This document shows, in pieces, positions 24,968 to 32,892 of a stretch of DNA of 32,892 bases. The DNA comes from Hyphomicrobiales bacterium (GTDB lineage Bacteria > Pseudomonadota > Alphaproteobacteria > Rhizobiales > Rhizobiaceae), in NCBI GenBank assembly GCA_030456445.1, contig JAKDNM010000030.1, positions 1 to 32,892 of the forward strand, in the 5' to 3' direction. A program made the translations under genes and the position numbers. The notes below the pieces were generated by a model. The model was not told the origin of the DNA. It saw only the letters and a program-made list of their open reading frames with translations, and did not search any database. Every line of letters starts with the position of its first letter. Position 1 is the first letter of the stretch.

Positions 24968-25399
24968 CTATTGGTTGGGGAAGAGCGCCGTGGCGATGCG
25001 GTCGGCGAATTGGTGGGCGTCCTCGCGCCGGTAGGGTTCGCGCTCGCCATGGCCCCAGACCGGGCCCGGCCAACTGGCGTCGCCTTCGAAGCGGGCGACG
25101 ACATGCACGTGAAGCTGGCGCACGATGTTGCCGAGCGCGCCGGTGTTGATCTTGAAGCAGCCTGTCATGTTCTTCAGCGCTTCGGCGACCATGTTGGTCT
25201 CGAAGGTGAGCATCGCCTGGTCGAGCGGCGTCATGTCATGCACCTCCGCCGCGCCCGGCCGCTGCGGCACCAGTACCAGCCACGGCCAGCGGCGGTCGTC
25301 CATGAAGCGGAGTTCGCACAACCCCAGCCACATCACATGCCTCGTGTCGGCTTCGAGCCTTCGGTCGAGTTCGAAGCCGGCCGTCTCGACCCCCATCAT
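24968..25399 (-). CDS. HIT-family (histidine triad) protein
   Basis: HIT proteins are nucleotide hydrolases or transferases. The 143-residue protein has the domain core FELDRRLEADTRHVMWLGLCELRFMDDRRWPWLVLVPQRPG and NMTGCFKINTGALGNIVRQLHVHVVAR. In the triad motif the usual first His is Gln (QLHVHVV), while the central His that takes the nucleotide is kept. The C-terminal SWPGPVWGHG is typical of a rhizobial HIT subfamily. Two ATGs (25399, 25396) fit; a GGGAAA lies just upstream. The substrate is unknown. Confidence 0.87.
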   Translation of the reverse strand: MMGVETAGFELDRRLEADTRHVMWLGLCELRFMDDRRWPWLVLVPQRPGAAEVHDMTPLDQAMLTFETNMVAEALKNMTGCFKINTGALGNIVRQLHVHVVARFEGDASWPGPVWGHGEREPYRREDAHQFADRIATALFPNQ

Positions 25400-25587
25400 C
25401 GGCGTTTCCCATCTTCCAGCGAAGGCTAGAATGCGCGCGCGCGCCCCGCAAGCGGTTCGTCGACCATTTTCCTCGGGCTTGGACGAAAGGGTATATTTGT
25501 TCATCGCCACGCTGCCTTGGCGGCCCTCTCGGCCCGGCCGCCGCTTCCGCCCTTGCATTTCCTTCGCCTTTCCCCGATATGAGCGGC

Positions 25588-25684
25588 GGGAGGTTGGTGG
25601 TGGACGAGCCACTCGCCAACCGGGTCAGGTCCGGAAGGAAGCAGCCCTAACGAGCCACGGCACGGGTCATCGTGCCAGCCTCCC
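25588..25684 (+). ncRNA. ffs: Signal recognition particle 4.5S RNA (small type)
   Basis: The conserved SRP loop GTCAGGTCCGGAAGGAAGC is present at 25624-25642, continuing into AGCC. It is framed by GGGAGG at the 5' end (25588-25593) and CCTCCC at the 3' end (25679-25684), which pair to close the helix. The 97-base length and internal complementary stems fit the small bacterial SRP RNA without an Alu domain. The gene lies before dnaX, as in many alphaproteobacteria. Exact ends may differ by a few bases. Confidence 0.95.
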
Positions 25685-25697
25685 ACCTTCTTCCGTT

Positions 25698-25752
25698 TCG
25701 CCGGACGGCCCGCGTTCTTTTGCCCGACGGCCCCGCGTTCTTTCGCCCGATG
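25698..25752. repeat. Imperfect 23-bp tandem repeat between ffs and dnaX
   Basis: Two near-identical units and a partial third share GCCSGACGGCC-CGCGTTCTTTYG (the second has one extra C), in the stretch between the SRP RNA and the dnaX start. Each unit is a GC-rich tract followed by TTCTTT. It may be a remnant of weak tandem termination signals for ffs, or simple slippage. Confidence 0.55.
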
Positions 25753-25842
25753 GCATTGACGCGGCCCAGCGCGGCGGGCGACAGTGAAGGTGTCTCGACC
25801 CACGCCGGGACGCCATCAGCCAATCGGGAGCGAAACGCGCTT

Positions 25843-27771
25843 ATGAGCGAAGCCGGACAGACGGCGTCCGACGAAAAGGGGACGCCCCCCGAAAGCGCCT
25901 TGATCGAGAGCCCCCCCGGCGGCGGCGCCCCGGTCCAAGCGAAGGCCGGCCCCTACCGGGTGCTGGCGCGCAAGTACCGGCCGCGCGATTTTTCCGACCT
26001 GATCGGCCAGGAGCCGATGGTGCGCACGCTGACCAACGCCTTCAAGACGGGGCGGATCGCGCAGGCATGGATGCTGACCGGTGTACGCGGCGTCGGCAAG
26101 ACGACTACCGCGCGCATCCTCGCGCGTGCGCTCAACTACAAGACCGCGACCGTCAACGAGCCGTCCATCACCTTTCCCGAGCCCGGCGAAAATTGCCAGG
26201 CGATCATGGAAGGCCGCCATGTCGACGTGATCGAGATGGACGCCGCCTCCCATACCGGCATCGACGATATTCGCGAGATCATCGAGCAGGTGCGCTATGC
26301 GCCGGTTTCCGCGCGCTACAAGGTCTACATCATTGACGAAGTGCATATGCTCTCCACCCAGGCCTTCAACGGCCTGTTGAAGACGCTGGAAGAGCCCCCG
26401 CCGCATGTTAAGTTCATCTTCGCCACCACCGAAATCCGCAAGGTGCCGATCACGGTCCTGTCGCGCTGCCAGCGCTTCGACTTGCGCCGTGTCGATGCAG
26501 GCGTGCTGACCGCGCATCTGGAGAAGATCGCGGGGCTGGAAGGCGTGACCGTCGAGCCTTCGGCACTCGCCATGGTCGCGCGCGCGGCGGAAGGCTCCGT
26601 GCGCGACGCACTCTCCATCCTGGACCAGGCCATCGCCCACGGCGAAGGCGGCGTCACGGCCGAGGAGGTGCGCTCGATGCTCGGCCTTTCCGACCGGGCG
26701 CGCGTGGTCGACCTGTTCGAGTTTCTGATGAAGGGCGACGTGGCCGGCGCCCTGAATGAGTTCCGCATGCAATATGACGCCGGCGCCGATCCGGCCGTCG
26801 TGCTGACCGACCTTGCCGAATTCACGCATCTGGTGACCCGGCTGCGCTTCGTGCCGGAAGCCGCGCGCGACGCCTCGCTTACCGAGGACGAGCGCACGCG
26901 CGGCGCAGCTTTCGCCGAAAAACTCTCAGTCAGGGTGCTTTCGCGCGCCTGGCAGATGCTGCTGAAGGGCATTGGTGAGACGGAAGGCGCTGCGCGGCCG
27001 GCAGGCGCGGCCGAGATGGTGCTGATCCGCATCGCACACGCCGCCACGCTGCCGACGCTGGACGAGGCGCTGAAGGCGCTGGACGGCGAGGGTCAGCCTT
27101 CCGGCGGGAACGGTGCGCCGCGTCCCGCCGCCTCTCCGCCGCTCCAAGGGGGGTCGTCAGGTTCGCCCGCAAGCTCGGCACCCGGCGCGGTTGCGTCCTC
27201 CTCCCGCATGCAGACGAGCGGCGGCGGGCAGACGATGCGGCTGGTGGAGCGGCAAGCCGATGCCGAGCTGCAGGCGATCGCACCGCAGCCGGCCTCCCTG
27301 CAACCGATTATTGAGCCGGAGGCGGCGGCTGCCGTCCGCATAGCCTCGCTCGCCGACATCGCGGCTTTGGCCGACACCGAGCGCGACATGGCTTTCAAGG
27401 TGCTGGTGAAGCGCTGCGTGCGGCTGGTGCGGCTCGACCCCGGCCGGCTCGACATCTCGCTGACATCCGACGCACCGAAGACGCTGGCCGGCGATTTGAA
27501 CGCGAGACTGCGTCGATGGACCGGCCGCAACTGGCTGGTCACCGTCTCGCGCGAGGAGGGCGGGCCGACGCTCGCCGAACAGGAAGCCTCGCGCCGCGAA
27601 ACGGCGATCATGGACGCGCGCGCCGACCCCAACGTGGCGGCGATCCTCGCCCGCTTTCCGGGCGCGAAGATCGTCGATGTAAAGCTGCCCGACGCCGCCG
27701 CGACAGCCGGCACCGACGATCTGCCGGCCGATGCCGTGCCGGACGATATTGAAGACCCCGAAGAGGATTGA
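25843..27771 (+). CDS. dnaX: DNA polymerase III subunits gamma/tau
   Basis: DnaX is the motor of the clamp loader. The protein is 642 residues. The AAA+ domain starts YRVLARKYRPRDFSDLIGQEPMVRTL; Walker A is GVRGVGKT at 80-87, Walker B IIDEVH at 163-168, and the SRC arginine finger is at 207-209. A long tau tail follows a Pro/Ser-rich linker (about 410-470). The zinc module normally has four cysteines; here only Cys118 remains (ENCQAIMEGRHVD). ATG 25843 has GGGAG 12 bases upstream; longer in-frame starts would run into the SRP RNA. It ends 9 bases before ybaB. Confidence 0.96.
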   Translation: MSEAGQTASDEKGTPPESALIESPPGGGAPVQAKAGPYRVLARKYRPRDFSDLIGQEPMVRTLTNAFKTGRIAQAWMLTGVRGVGKTTTARILARALNYKTATVNEPSITFPEPGENCQAIMEGRHVDVIEMDAASHTGIDDIREIIEQVRYAPVSARYKVYIIDEVHMLSTQAFNGLLKTLEEPPPHVKFIFATTEIRKVPITVLSRCQRFDLRRVDAGVLTAHLEKIAGLEGVTVEPSALAMVARAAEGSVRDALSILDQAIAHGEGGVTAEEVRSMLGLSDRARVVDLFEFLMKGDVAGALNEFRMQYDAGADPAVVLTDLAEFTHLVTRLRFVPEAARDASLTEDERTRGAAFAEKLSVRVLSRAWQMLLKGIGETEGAARPAGAAEMVLIRIAHAATLPTLDEALKALDGEGQPSGGNGAPRPAASPPLQGGSSGSPASSAPGAVASSSRMQTSGGGQTMRLVERQADAELQAIAPQPASLQPIIEPEAAAAVRIASLADIAALADTERDMAFKVLVKRCVRLVRLDPGRLDISLTSDAPKTLAGDLNARLRRWTGRNWLVTVSREEGGPTLAEQEASRRETAIMDARADPNVAAILARFPGAKIVDVKLPDAAATAGTDDLPADAVPDDIEDPEED

Positions 27772-27780
27772 AGAACGGAG

Positions 27781-28110
27781 ATGGCCATGAAGGATCTGAT
27801 GGGCTTGATGGGCAAGGCCAAGGAAATGCAGGCCAAGTTCGAGGCCATGCAGCAGGAGATGGCCTCGATCGAGGCAACCGGGCAGGCCGGCGGCGGCATG
27901 GTTTCCGTCACGCTGTCGGGCAAGATGGAGATGAAGGCGCTGAAGATCGACCCCTCGCTCTTCAAGGAGGACGAGGTCGAGATTCTCGAGGACCTTATCC
28001 TCGCCGCGCATAACGACGCCAAGGCCAAGGTCGAGGCAGTCCTGCAGGAAAAGACCCGCGAGATGACGGCCGGCCTGCCGATCCCGCCGGGGATGAAATT
28101 GCCGTTTTAG
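27781..28110 (+). CDS. YbaB/EbfC nucleoid-associated protein
   Basis: YbaB/EbfC proteins are small dimeric DNA-binding proteins. The 109-residue product is the usual length, with an N-terminal helix ([25 protein letters not shown]), the [34 protein letters not shown] core and the Pro-rich end ([12 protein letters not shown]). A GAACGGAG ribosome site lies before the ATG. The position between dnaX and recR is conserved in bacteria. The function of its DNA binding is not fully defined. Confidence 0.95.
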   Translation: MAMKDLMGLMGKAKEMQAKFEAMQQEMASIEATGQAGGGMVSVTLSGKMEMKALKIDPSLFKEDEVEILEDLILAAHNDAKAKVEAVLQEKTREMTAGLPIPPGMKLPF

Positions 28111-28114
28111 TGAA

Positions 28115-28212
28115 CGGCAGTCGGCAATCGGCAATGGGCGGTAGGAGCGCATAGCGGGTCGCGAAATGATCCTTTCGTCGACTGCCGACCTGCCGACTAC
28201 CGACTGCCGAAG
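28115..28212. repeat. Palindromic array of 7-bp units, copy 2
   Basis: The left arm (28115-28143) runs GGCAGTC, GGCAATC, GGCAATG, GGCGGTA. The right arm (28177-28211) has GACTGCC, GACCTGCC (a one-base slip), GACTACC and GACTGCC in the opposite sense. The arms can form a long imperfect hairpin with a 30-35 base spacer. It matches the element at 919-988 in unit and period and sits between ybaB and recR. Confidence 0.78.
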
Positions 28213-28238
28213 CCCCCTGTCAACCGCTCAAAACCCTC

Positions 28239-28844
28239 ATGTCCCAACGCATCGCCGGCCCCGAGATCGAACGCCTGATCCAGCTTCTCGCCAAGGTGCC
28301 GGGGCTCGGGCCGCGCTCGGCGCGCAGGGCGGCGCTGCACCTCATCAAAAAGAAAGAGCAGTTGCTGGGGCCGCTCGCCTCCGCCATGGCCGAGGCGCTG
28401 GACAAGGTCCGCGTCTGCTCGGTCTGCGGCAACGTCGATACGGCCGATCCCTGCAATGTCTGCACCGATCCGCGCCGCGACGATACCACCCTGATCGTGG
28501 TCGAGGACGTCGCCGATCTGTGGGCGCTGGAGCGCGCCGGCGCCATGAACGCTCGTTTTCATGTGCTCGGCGGCACGCTGTCGCCGCTCGACGGCATCGG
28601 GCCGGATGATCTGAACATGAAATCGCTGGTCAGCCGCGTCGCCGTCGGCGGCGTCAAGGAAGTGATCCTCGCCGTCAACGCAACCGTCGAGGGCCAGACC
28701 ACCGCCCACTACATCACCGACCAGCTTTCCGGCCTCGGCGTGAAGGTGACGCGGCTGGCGCATGGCGTTCCGGTCGGCGGTGAACTCGACTATCTCGACG
28801 AGGGCACGCTGGCCGCCGCACTGAAATCGCGGACGGTGTTTTGA
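28239..28844 (+). CDS. recR: Recombination mediator RecR
   Basis: RecR, with RecF and RecO, loads RecA at gaps in DNA. The 201-residue protein is the usual length. It shows the helix-hairpin-helix ([20 protein letters not shown]), the four-cysteine zinc site Cys60, Cys63, Cys72, Cys75 ([16 protein letters not shown]), the TOPRIM domain ([19 protein letters not shown]) and the family tail. The ribosome site before ATG 28239 is not clear, so translation may depend on the upstream reading or on the repeat-derived RNA structure. The stop overlaps the next start (TGATG). Confidence 0.96.
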   Translation: MSQRIAGPEIERLIQLLAKVPGLGPRSARRAALHLIKKKEQLLGPLASAMAEALDKVRVCSVCGNVDTADPCNVCTDPRRDDTTLIVVEDVADLWALERAGAMNARFHVLGGTLSPLDGIGPDDLNMKSLVSRVAVGGVKEVILAVNATVEGQTTAHYITDQLSGLGVKVTRLAHGVPVGGELDYLDEGTLAAALKSRTVF

Positions 28845-30139
28845 TGGGCGGATCGGAGGGCATATTCGCGGGCAAGCGCCGGAACTTTCAAAATCACCTT
28901 CACATTCTCCTTTCATTTGCCGCCGCCCTTCTCCTGTTTTCGATTCCCGCCATCGCCCATGCCGCCGACCACGCCGCAATCGGGCGGCAGTTTCGCGTCT
29001 GGCTGGCCGACGATCTGTGGCCGGACGCGAAAAAACTCGGGGTTTCGCAGGCGACCTTCGCGGCCGCCTTCAAGGGCGTGTCGCTCAACTGGAAGCTTCC
29101 CGATCTGATCCCGCCGGGCGAGAAGCCGAGAGTGCCCAAGGCGCAGCGTCAGGCCGAGTTCGGCTCGCCCGGCGCGTATTTCGCGGAGAGCGCGATCGGG
29201 CCGGTTGTCGCCGGCGGCCGCGCCCGGCTCGACCGCTACGCGTCCACCCTCTCGGCGGTGGAAAAGCGCTACGGCGTTCCGGGCGCGATCGTGCTGGCGA
29301 TCTGGGGACGCGAGACGCATTTCGGCGCGGTGAAGATCCCCTACGACGCTTTCGAGGTGCTCGGCACCAAGGCCTTCATGGCGCGGCGCAAGGATCTTTT
29401 CCGGAAAGAAGTGCTGGCGGCGCTCCAGATCGTGCAGAAGGGCTATATCGGCGCAGGCGAGATGAAGAGTTCGTGGGCGGGCGCGCTCGGCCAGCCGCAA
29501 TTCCTGCCCTCTTCCTATCTGGAGCACGCCGTCGATTTCGACGGCGACGGCAAGCGCGACATCTGGAACTCGGTGCCCGATACGCTCGCCTCCATCGCGC
29601 ACTACCTCCAGCAATATGGCTGGGCGAGGGGCCGCGGCTGGGGCTACGAGGTGAGGGTGCCGGCCTCCGTCTCCTGCGCGCTGGAAGGACCCGATCGCGG
29701 CCATGCCATCTCCGAATGGGCGTCGATGGGCATCGAGCGGGTCGGCAAACGGCCGTTTCCGGCGGCTGAGCGCAAAGCCATCGGCTTCCTGATGATGCCG
29801 GCCGGCCGTTTCGGCCCGGCCTTCATCGTCACGCCGAATTTCTATGTGCTGAAGGAATACAACAACAGCGATCTCTATGCGCTGTTCATCGGCCATGCCG
29901 CCGACAGGATGGAGGGCGGGGAGAAGTATTTTTCGGGCCCATGGGGCAAGGTCGGCGGCCTTTACCGCTCCGATGTCGCCCGCCTGCAGCGGGCGCTCGA
30001 GAAGAAGGGCTACGATGTCGGTGGCGTCGATGGCTTCCCCGGCTTCAAGACGCGACGCTCGATCGGCGAATGGCAGGCGAAGGCCGGTCGCCGCGCCACC
30101 TGCTTCCCGGATAAGACTTTAGTCAAGGAACTCCGCTGA
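28844..30139 (+). CDS. Lytic murein transglycosylase (MltB type) with peptidoglycan-binding domain
   Basis: This enzyme cuts peptidoglycan glycan strands with 1,6-anhydro ring formation in the periplasm. The 431-residue protein has a signal peptide (ILLSFAAALLLFSIPAIAHA, cut near 40). The transglycosylase 2 domain (about 45-350) has catalytic Glu157 in IWGRETHFGA plus KSSWAGALGQPQFLPSSYL and FDGDGKRDIWNSVPDTLASIAHYL. A PG_binding_1 domain is at the C terminus (DVARLQRALEKKGYDVGGVDGFPGFKTRRSIGEWQAK). ATG 28844 overlaps the recR stop, so the genes are coupled although their functions differ. The next 196 bases hold no gene and no clear terminator. Confidence 0.93.
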   Translation: MGGSEGIFAGKRRNFQNHLHILLSFAAALLLFSIPAIAHAADHAAIGRQFRVWLADDLWPDAKKLGVSQATFAAAFKGVSLNWKLPDLIPPGEKPRVPKAQRQAEFGSPGAYFAESAIGPVVAGGRARLDRYASTLSAVEKRYGVPGAIVLAIWGRETHFGAVKIPYDAFEVLGTKAFMARRKDLFRKEVLAALQIVQKGYIGAGEMKSSWAGALGQPQFLPSSYLEHAVDFDGDGKRDIWNSVPDTLASIAHYLQQYGWARGRGWGYEVRVPASVSCALEGPDRGHAISEWASMGIERVGKRPFPAAERKAIGFLMMPAGRFGPAFIVTPNFYVLKEYNNSDLYALFIGHAADRMEGGEKYFSGPWGKVGGLYRSDVARLQRALEKKGYDVGGVDGFPGFKTRRSIGEWQAKAGRRATCFPDKTLVKELR

Positions 30140-30335
30140 TCTCGCTCTGATCCCCCGCCGATCTCCGGGCCGCGCGCGTGGCAGGGCCGGCGGCATCCCG
30201 ATATGACAGCGCTACCGTCTTGGCATATCCGGCAAGCCGTGCAATCATCCTCCCGCTTCGAGCGGCGTATGCATGAGGGGAGCGGCCCAGCCGGCTTTGC
30301 CTTCGCCAACAAAGATATGGGAGGAGACTGCCTGC

Positions 30336-31457
30336 ATGGCAAACGTAGCCATTCGTGACGTACGCAAGGCCTATGGGGCGACCGAGGTCATCCATGGCGT
30401 CTCGATCGACATTGCGGATGGCGAGTTCGTCGTGCTCGTGGGACCCTCGGGCTGCGGTAAATCGACATTGCTGCGCATGATCGCCGGGCTGGAGCAGATC
30501 ACCGGCGGCCATATCGCCATCGGCGAGCGGGTGGTGAACAATCTGCCGCCGAAAGAGCGCGACATCGCCATGGTGTTCCAGAATTACGCGCTCTACCCGC
30601 ACATGACCGTGTCGCAGAACATGGCATTCTCGCTGAAACTGCGCGGCGCGCCGAAATCCGAGATCGAGGCAAGCGTCCGGCGCGCGGCGGAAATCCTCGG
30701 CCTCTTGCCGCTGCTCGAGCGTTACCCGCGCCAGCTATCGGGCGGCCAGCGCCAGCGTGTCGCCATGGGCCGCGCCATCGTGCGCAACCCGCAGGTCTTC
30801 CTGTTCGACGAGCCGCTTTCCAATCTTGACGCCAAGCTGCGCGTCGCCATGCGCACCGAAATCAAGGAACTGCACCAGCGCTTGAAAACCACCACCGTCT
30901 ACGTCACCCACGACCAGGTCGAGGCGATGACGATGGCCGACAAGATCGTGGTCATGCATGACGGCATCGTCGAGCAGATGGGTTCGCCGCTCGAACTCTA
31001 CGACAATCCCGAAAACATCTTCGTCGCAGGCTTCATCGGCTCGCCCTCGATGAATTTCCTCAAAGGCCGCGTTGCCGATGACGGCTCGGCCACGTTCGTC
31101 GTCGAGAGCGGCGCGGTGCTGCCGCTTCATTCGGTGCCTGAAGGCATGGCCGGCCGGTCCGCTCTCTACGGCATCCGCCCCGAACATATCGGCCTTTCCG
31201 ACGATGGCGCGCCCGCCGAGGTCACCGTCATTGAGCCGACCGGCGCCGAAATCCAGGTTTTCGCCAAGGTCGGCGACCAACCGATCACCGCACTGTTCCG
31301 CGAACGCCACCGGCTTGCGCCGGGCGAGACGATCCGGCTCTCGCCAGAGCGCGATCAGGTCCATCTGTTCGACGCCGAGACCGGCAAGCGGTTAAGCGGC
31401 GTCGCGCGGCAAAAGACTCAACCCTCGAAGAAACGAGTAACAAGCGGAGGAAGATGA
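30336..31457 (+). CDS. ABC transporter ATP-binding protein, UgpC/MalK family
   Basis: This is the energising subunit of a sugar or glycerol-phosphate type importer. The protein is 373 residues. The ABC domain has Walker [10 protein letters not shown] at 36-44, the Q-loop [14 protein letters not shown], signature [16 protein letters not shown], Walker [14 protein letters not shown] and the His switch YVTHDQVEA. The C-terminal OB (TOBE) domain starts near residue 240. ATG 30336 is preceded by GGGAGGAG about 9 bases upstream, a strong site. It is the first gene of an operon; the binding-protein gene begins 1 base after its stop. The substrate cannot be named. Confidence 0.94.
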   Translation: MANVAIRDVRKAYGATEVIHGVSIDIADGEFVVLVGPSGCGKSTLLRMIAGLEQITGGHIAIGERVVNNLPPKERDIAMVFQNYALYPHMTVSQNMAFSLKLRGAPKSEIEASVRRAAEILGLLPLLERYPRQLSGGQRQRVAMGRAIVRNPQVFLFDEPLSNLDAKLRVAMRTEIKELHQRLKTTTVYVTHDQVEAMTMADKIVVMHDGIVEQMGSPLELYDNPENIFVAGFIGSPSMNFLKGRVADDGSATFVVESGAVLPLHSVPEGMAGRSALYGIRPEHIGLSDDGAPAEVTVIEPTGAEIQVFAKVGDQPITALFRERHRLAPGETIRLSPERDQVHLFDAETGKRLSGVARQKTQPSKKRVTSGGR

Positions 31458-31458
31458 C

Positions 31459-32781
31459 ATGATTTCAAGACGTGATCTGTTGCGCACCAGCGCCGGCCTT
31501 GCGGTCGGGGCAGCCGGATTGCCGCTTATCGGGACGGGCAAGGCGCACGCCCAGGATAAGGCGGAACTGAAGTACAAGCCGGAAGAGGGCGCTTCGCTTC
31601 GCGTCACCCGCTGGTCGCCGTTCGTTTCGGGTGACGAGACGGCGTGGCTTGCCAACACCAAGAAATTCACCGAGGCGACCGGCATCGAGGTCCGCATCGA
31701 CAAGGAAAGCTGGGAGGATATCCGCCCGAAGGCAGCCGTCGCGGCCAATGTCGGCTCCGGCCCCGACATCATGTGGGTCTGGTTCGACGATCCGCAGCAA
31801 TATCCCGACAAGCTCACCGATCTCACCGATCTGGCCGACTATCTCGGCGGCAAGTATGGCGGCTGGTATGACGGGCCGAAATCCTACGCCACCAATGACG
31901 GCAAGTTCGTCGGCCTGCCGCTCGCCACGATCGGCAACGCCATGGTCTATCGCAAGAGCATCGTCGAAAAGGCGGGGTTCAGCGAATTCCCCAAGGATAC
32001 GGACGGCTTCCTGAAGCTCTGCCAGGCGCTGAAGGAGAAGGGCCTCCCGCAGGCAGGCTTCACCCAGGGCCACGGTGTCGGCGACGGCAACAACTACGCG
32101 CACTGGCTGTTGTGGAGCCATGGCGGCAAGATGGTGGACGAGAACAACAAGGTCGCCATCAACAGCCCGGAGACGATCGACGCGATCAAATACTCGATGG
32201 AACTCTACAAGACCTTCATTCCGGGCACGGAAAGCTGGCTCGACGTCAACAACAACCGTGCCTTCCTGGCCGGGCAGGTCTCGGTGATCGCCAACGGCGT
32301 TTCCGCCTATTACGCGGCGAAGAACGACCCGAAGATGGCCGAACTCGCCAAGGATATCGGTACGACCAACCTTCCTGTCGGCAAGAGCGGCAAGGATATC
32401 GAACTGCATCAGGTGACCAGCATGGTCCTGTTCAAATATTCGAAATATCCGAACGCCGCGAAGGCCTATCTCCAGTTCATGTTCGAGAAGCCGCAGATGG
32501 ACGAGTGGATCAAGGGGTCCAGCGCCTATTGCTGCCAGACGTTGAAGGCCTACGCCGACAACCCGATCTGGACGGCCGACCCCGCTTTCGCGCCTTATGC
32601 GAAGGCGTCGGAGACGCTGCGTACCAACGGCTATGCCGGTAAGCTCGGCCCGGCATCCGCCGCGGTGATGGCGGACTATGTGCTGGTCGACATGTTTGCC
32701 GAGGCCTGCATCGGCCAGCACTCGCCGGAAGATGCGGCGGCACGCGCGGAGAAGCGCGCCAAGCGTTACTACAAGGCTTGA
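31459..32781 (+). CDS. ABC transporter extracellular (sugar-type) substrate-binding protein, Tat signal
   Basis: This is the periplasmic binding protein of the same importer, of SBP family 1. The 440-residue protein has a twin-arginine signal (SRRDLLRTSAG and AGAAGLPLIG-like hydrophobic stretch, cut after AHA). Motifs include LRVTRWSPFVSGDETAWL, SGPDIMWVWFDDPQQYPDKLTDL, KFVGLPLATIGNAMVYRKSIVEKAGF and AFLAGQVSVIANGVSAYYA. GCGGAGGAAG inside the upstream gene is its ribosome site. The C terminus is complete (KRAKRYYKA). The expected permease genes are not in the window, which ends about 110 bases later at an adapter sequence. Confidence 0.93.
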   Translation: MISRRDLLRTSAGLAVGAAGLPLIGTGKAHAQDKAELKYKPEEGASLRVTRWSPFVSGDETAWLANTKKFTEATGIEVRIDKESWEDIRPKAAVAANVGSGPDIMWVWFDDPQQYPDKLTDLTDLADYLGGKYGGWYDGPKSYATNDGKFVGLPLATIGNAMVYRKSIVEKAGFSEFPKDTDGFLKLCQALKEKGLPQAGFTQGHGVGDGNNYAHWLLWSHGGKMVDENNKVAINSPETIDAIKYSMELYKTFIPGTESWLDVNNNRAFLAGQVSVIANGVSAYYAAKNDPKMAELAKDIGTTNLPVGKSGKDIELHQVTSMVLFKYSKYPNAAKAYLQFMFEKPQMDEWIKGSSAYCCQTLKAYADNPIWTADPAFAPYAKASETLRTNGYAGKLGPASAAVMADYVLVDMFAEACIGQHSPEDAAARAEKRAKRYYKA

Positions 32782-32793
32782 GGCGGACCTGAA

Positions 32794-32816
32794 CCGGTAT
32801 CCCGCCGGGATGCCGG
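32794..32816 (+). other. Stem-loop after the binding-protein gene
   Basis: A 10-bp stem (CCGGTATCCC with GGGATGCCGG, one wobble) with a 3-base loop. It has no T run, so it is more likely an RNA-stabilising or attenuating hairpin between the binding-protein and permease genes, as is common in ABC operons, than a full terminator. Confidence 0.55.
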
Positions 32817-32860
32817 AAGAAGCCTGGGCGGCCCCGCTCGCGCCGCCGCCCCTTTTAGCA

Positions 32861-32892
32861 CTGTCTCTTATACAAAACTACGAGCCCACGCG
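32861..32892. other. Illumina Nextera adapter remnant at contig end
   Basis: From memory of the adapter, the first 14 bases (CTGTCTCTTATACA) are the Tn5 mosaic-end sequence used in Nextera libraries. The rest matches the i7-side adapter (CGAGCCCACG) with four differences in 32 bases, at bases 15, 17, 20 and 31 of the match. Genomic sequence therefore probably ends at 32860. Confidence 0.9.

Noticed and set aside
25843..27771. Programmed frameshift in dnaX to make gamma
   Set aside because: I see no A-rich slippery heptamer like that of E. coli in the region after the AAA+ domain.
30140..30335. Possible sigma-54 promoter (TTGGCA near 30220) and GC-rich hairpin in the gap before the ABC operon
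   Set aside because: The GG and GC elements are not at the required 10-bp spacing, and the hairpin has no T run.

Overview
The window comes from an alphaproteobacterium of the Hyphomicrobiales (Rhizobiales), most like the Phyllobacteriaceae/Rhizobiaceae. The evidence is the high GC content, a one-piece Tad/Cpa pilus locus in rhizobial order, the ffs-dnaX-ybaB-recR cluster, a membrane-anchored CycM-type cytochrome c, and a Yej transporter with two solute-binding proteins. Genus cannot be fixed from the sequence alone. The last 32 bases match the Illumina Nextera transposase adapter, so the right edge is almost certainly a raw contig end.

Region 1 (1-10.1 kb) is a Tad (Flp) pilus locus: the end of the pilin gene pilA, a terminator, then cpaA (prepilin peptidase), cpaB, cpaC (secretin), cpaD, cpaE, cpaF (ATPase), tadB and tadC on the + strand, with a TPR lipoprotein (TadD-like) convergent on the - strand. 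Sites resembling the CtrA box lie before cpaB and before tadD.

Region 2 (10.1-11.7 kb) is a two-gene unit: a MarR-type regulator overlapping a NlpC/P60 peptidase that has no visible signal peptide.

Region 3 (11.7-21.1 kb, - strand) is a tightly packed yej-type operon: two binding proteins, permeases yejB and yejE, the double ATPase yejF, and a GhrA-like 2-hydroxyacid dehydrogenase. A VapBC toxin-antitoxin pair with its own promoter sits between yejE and yejF, and the vapC stop overlaps the TTG start of yejF. Yej in Agrobacterium is linked to muropeptide import, so the neighbouring cytoplasmic NlpC/P60 enzyme suggests a peptidoglycan recycling neighbourhood (inference).

Region 4 (21.3-30.1 kb) is housekeeping: cycM with a long AKPAEG-repeat tail, kdsB (lipopolysaccharide KDO activation), pheA (phenylalanine synthesis), nudC, a HIT protein, the 4.5S signal recognition particle RNA, dnaX, ybaB, recR and a lytic transglycosylase.

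Region 5 (30.3 kb to the end) starts a sugar-type ABC importer operon: a UgpC/MalK-like ATPase, then a Tat-exported binding protein. The permeases would lie beyond the contig end.

No clearly undescribed defence or biosynthetic system is visible. The most unusual items are the toxin-antitoxin pair wired into the yej operon, two copies of a palindromic 7-bp-unit repeat, the repeat tail of CycM and the adapter remnant.
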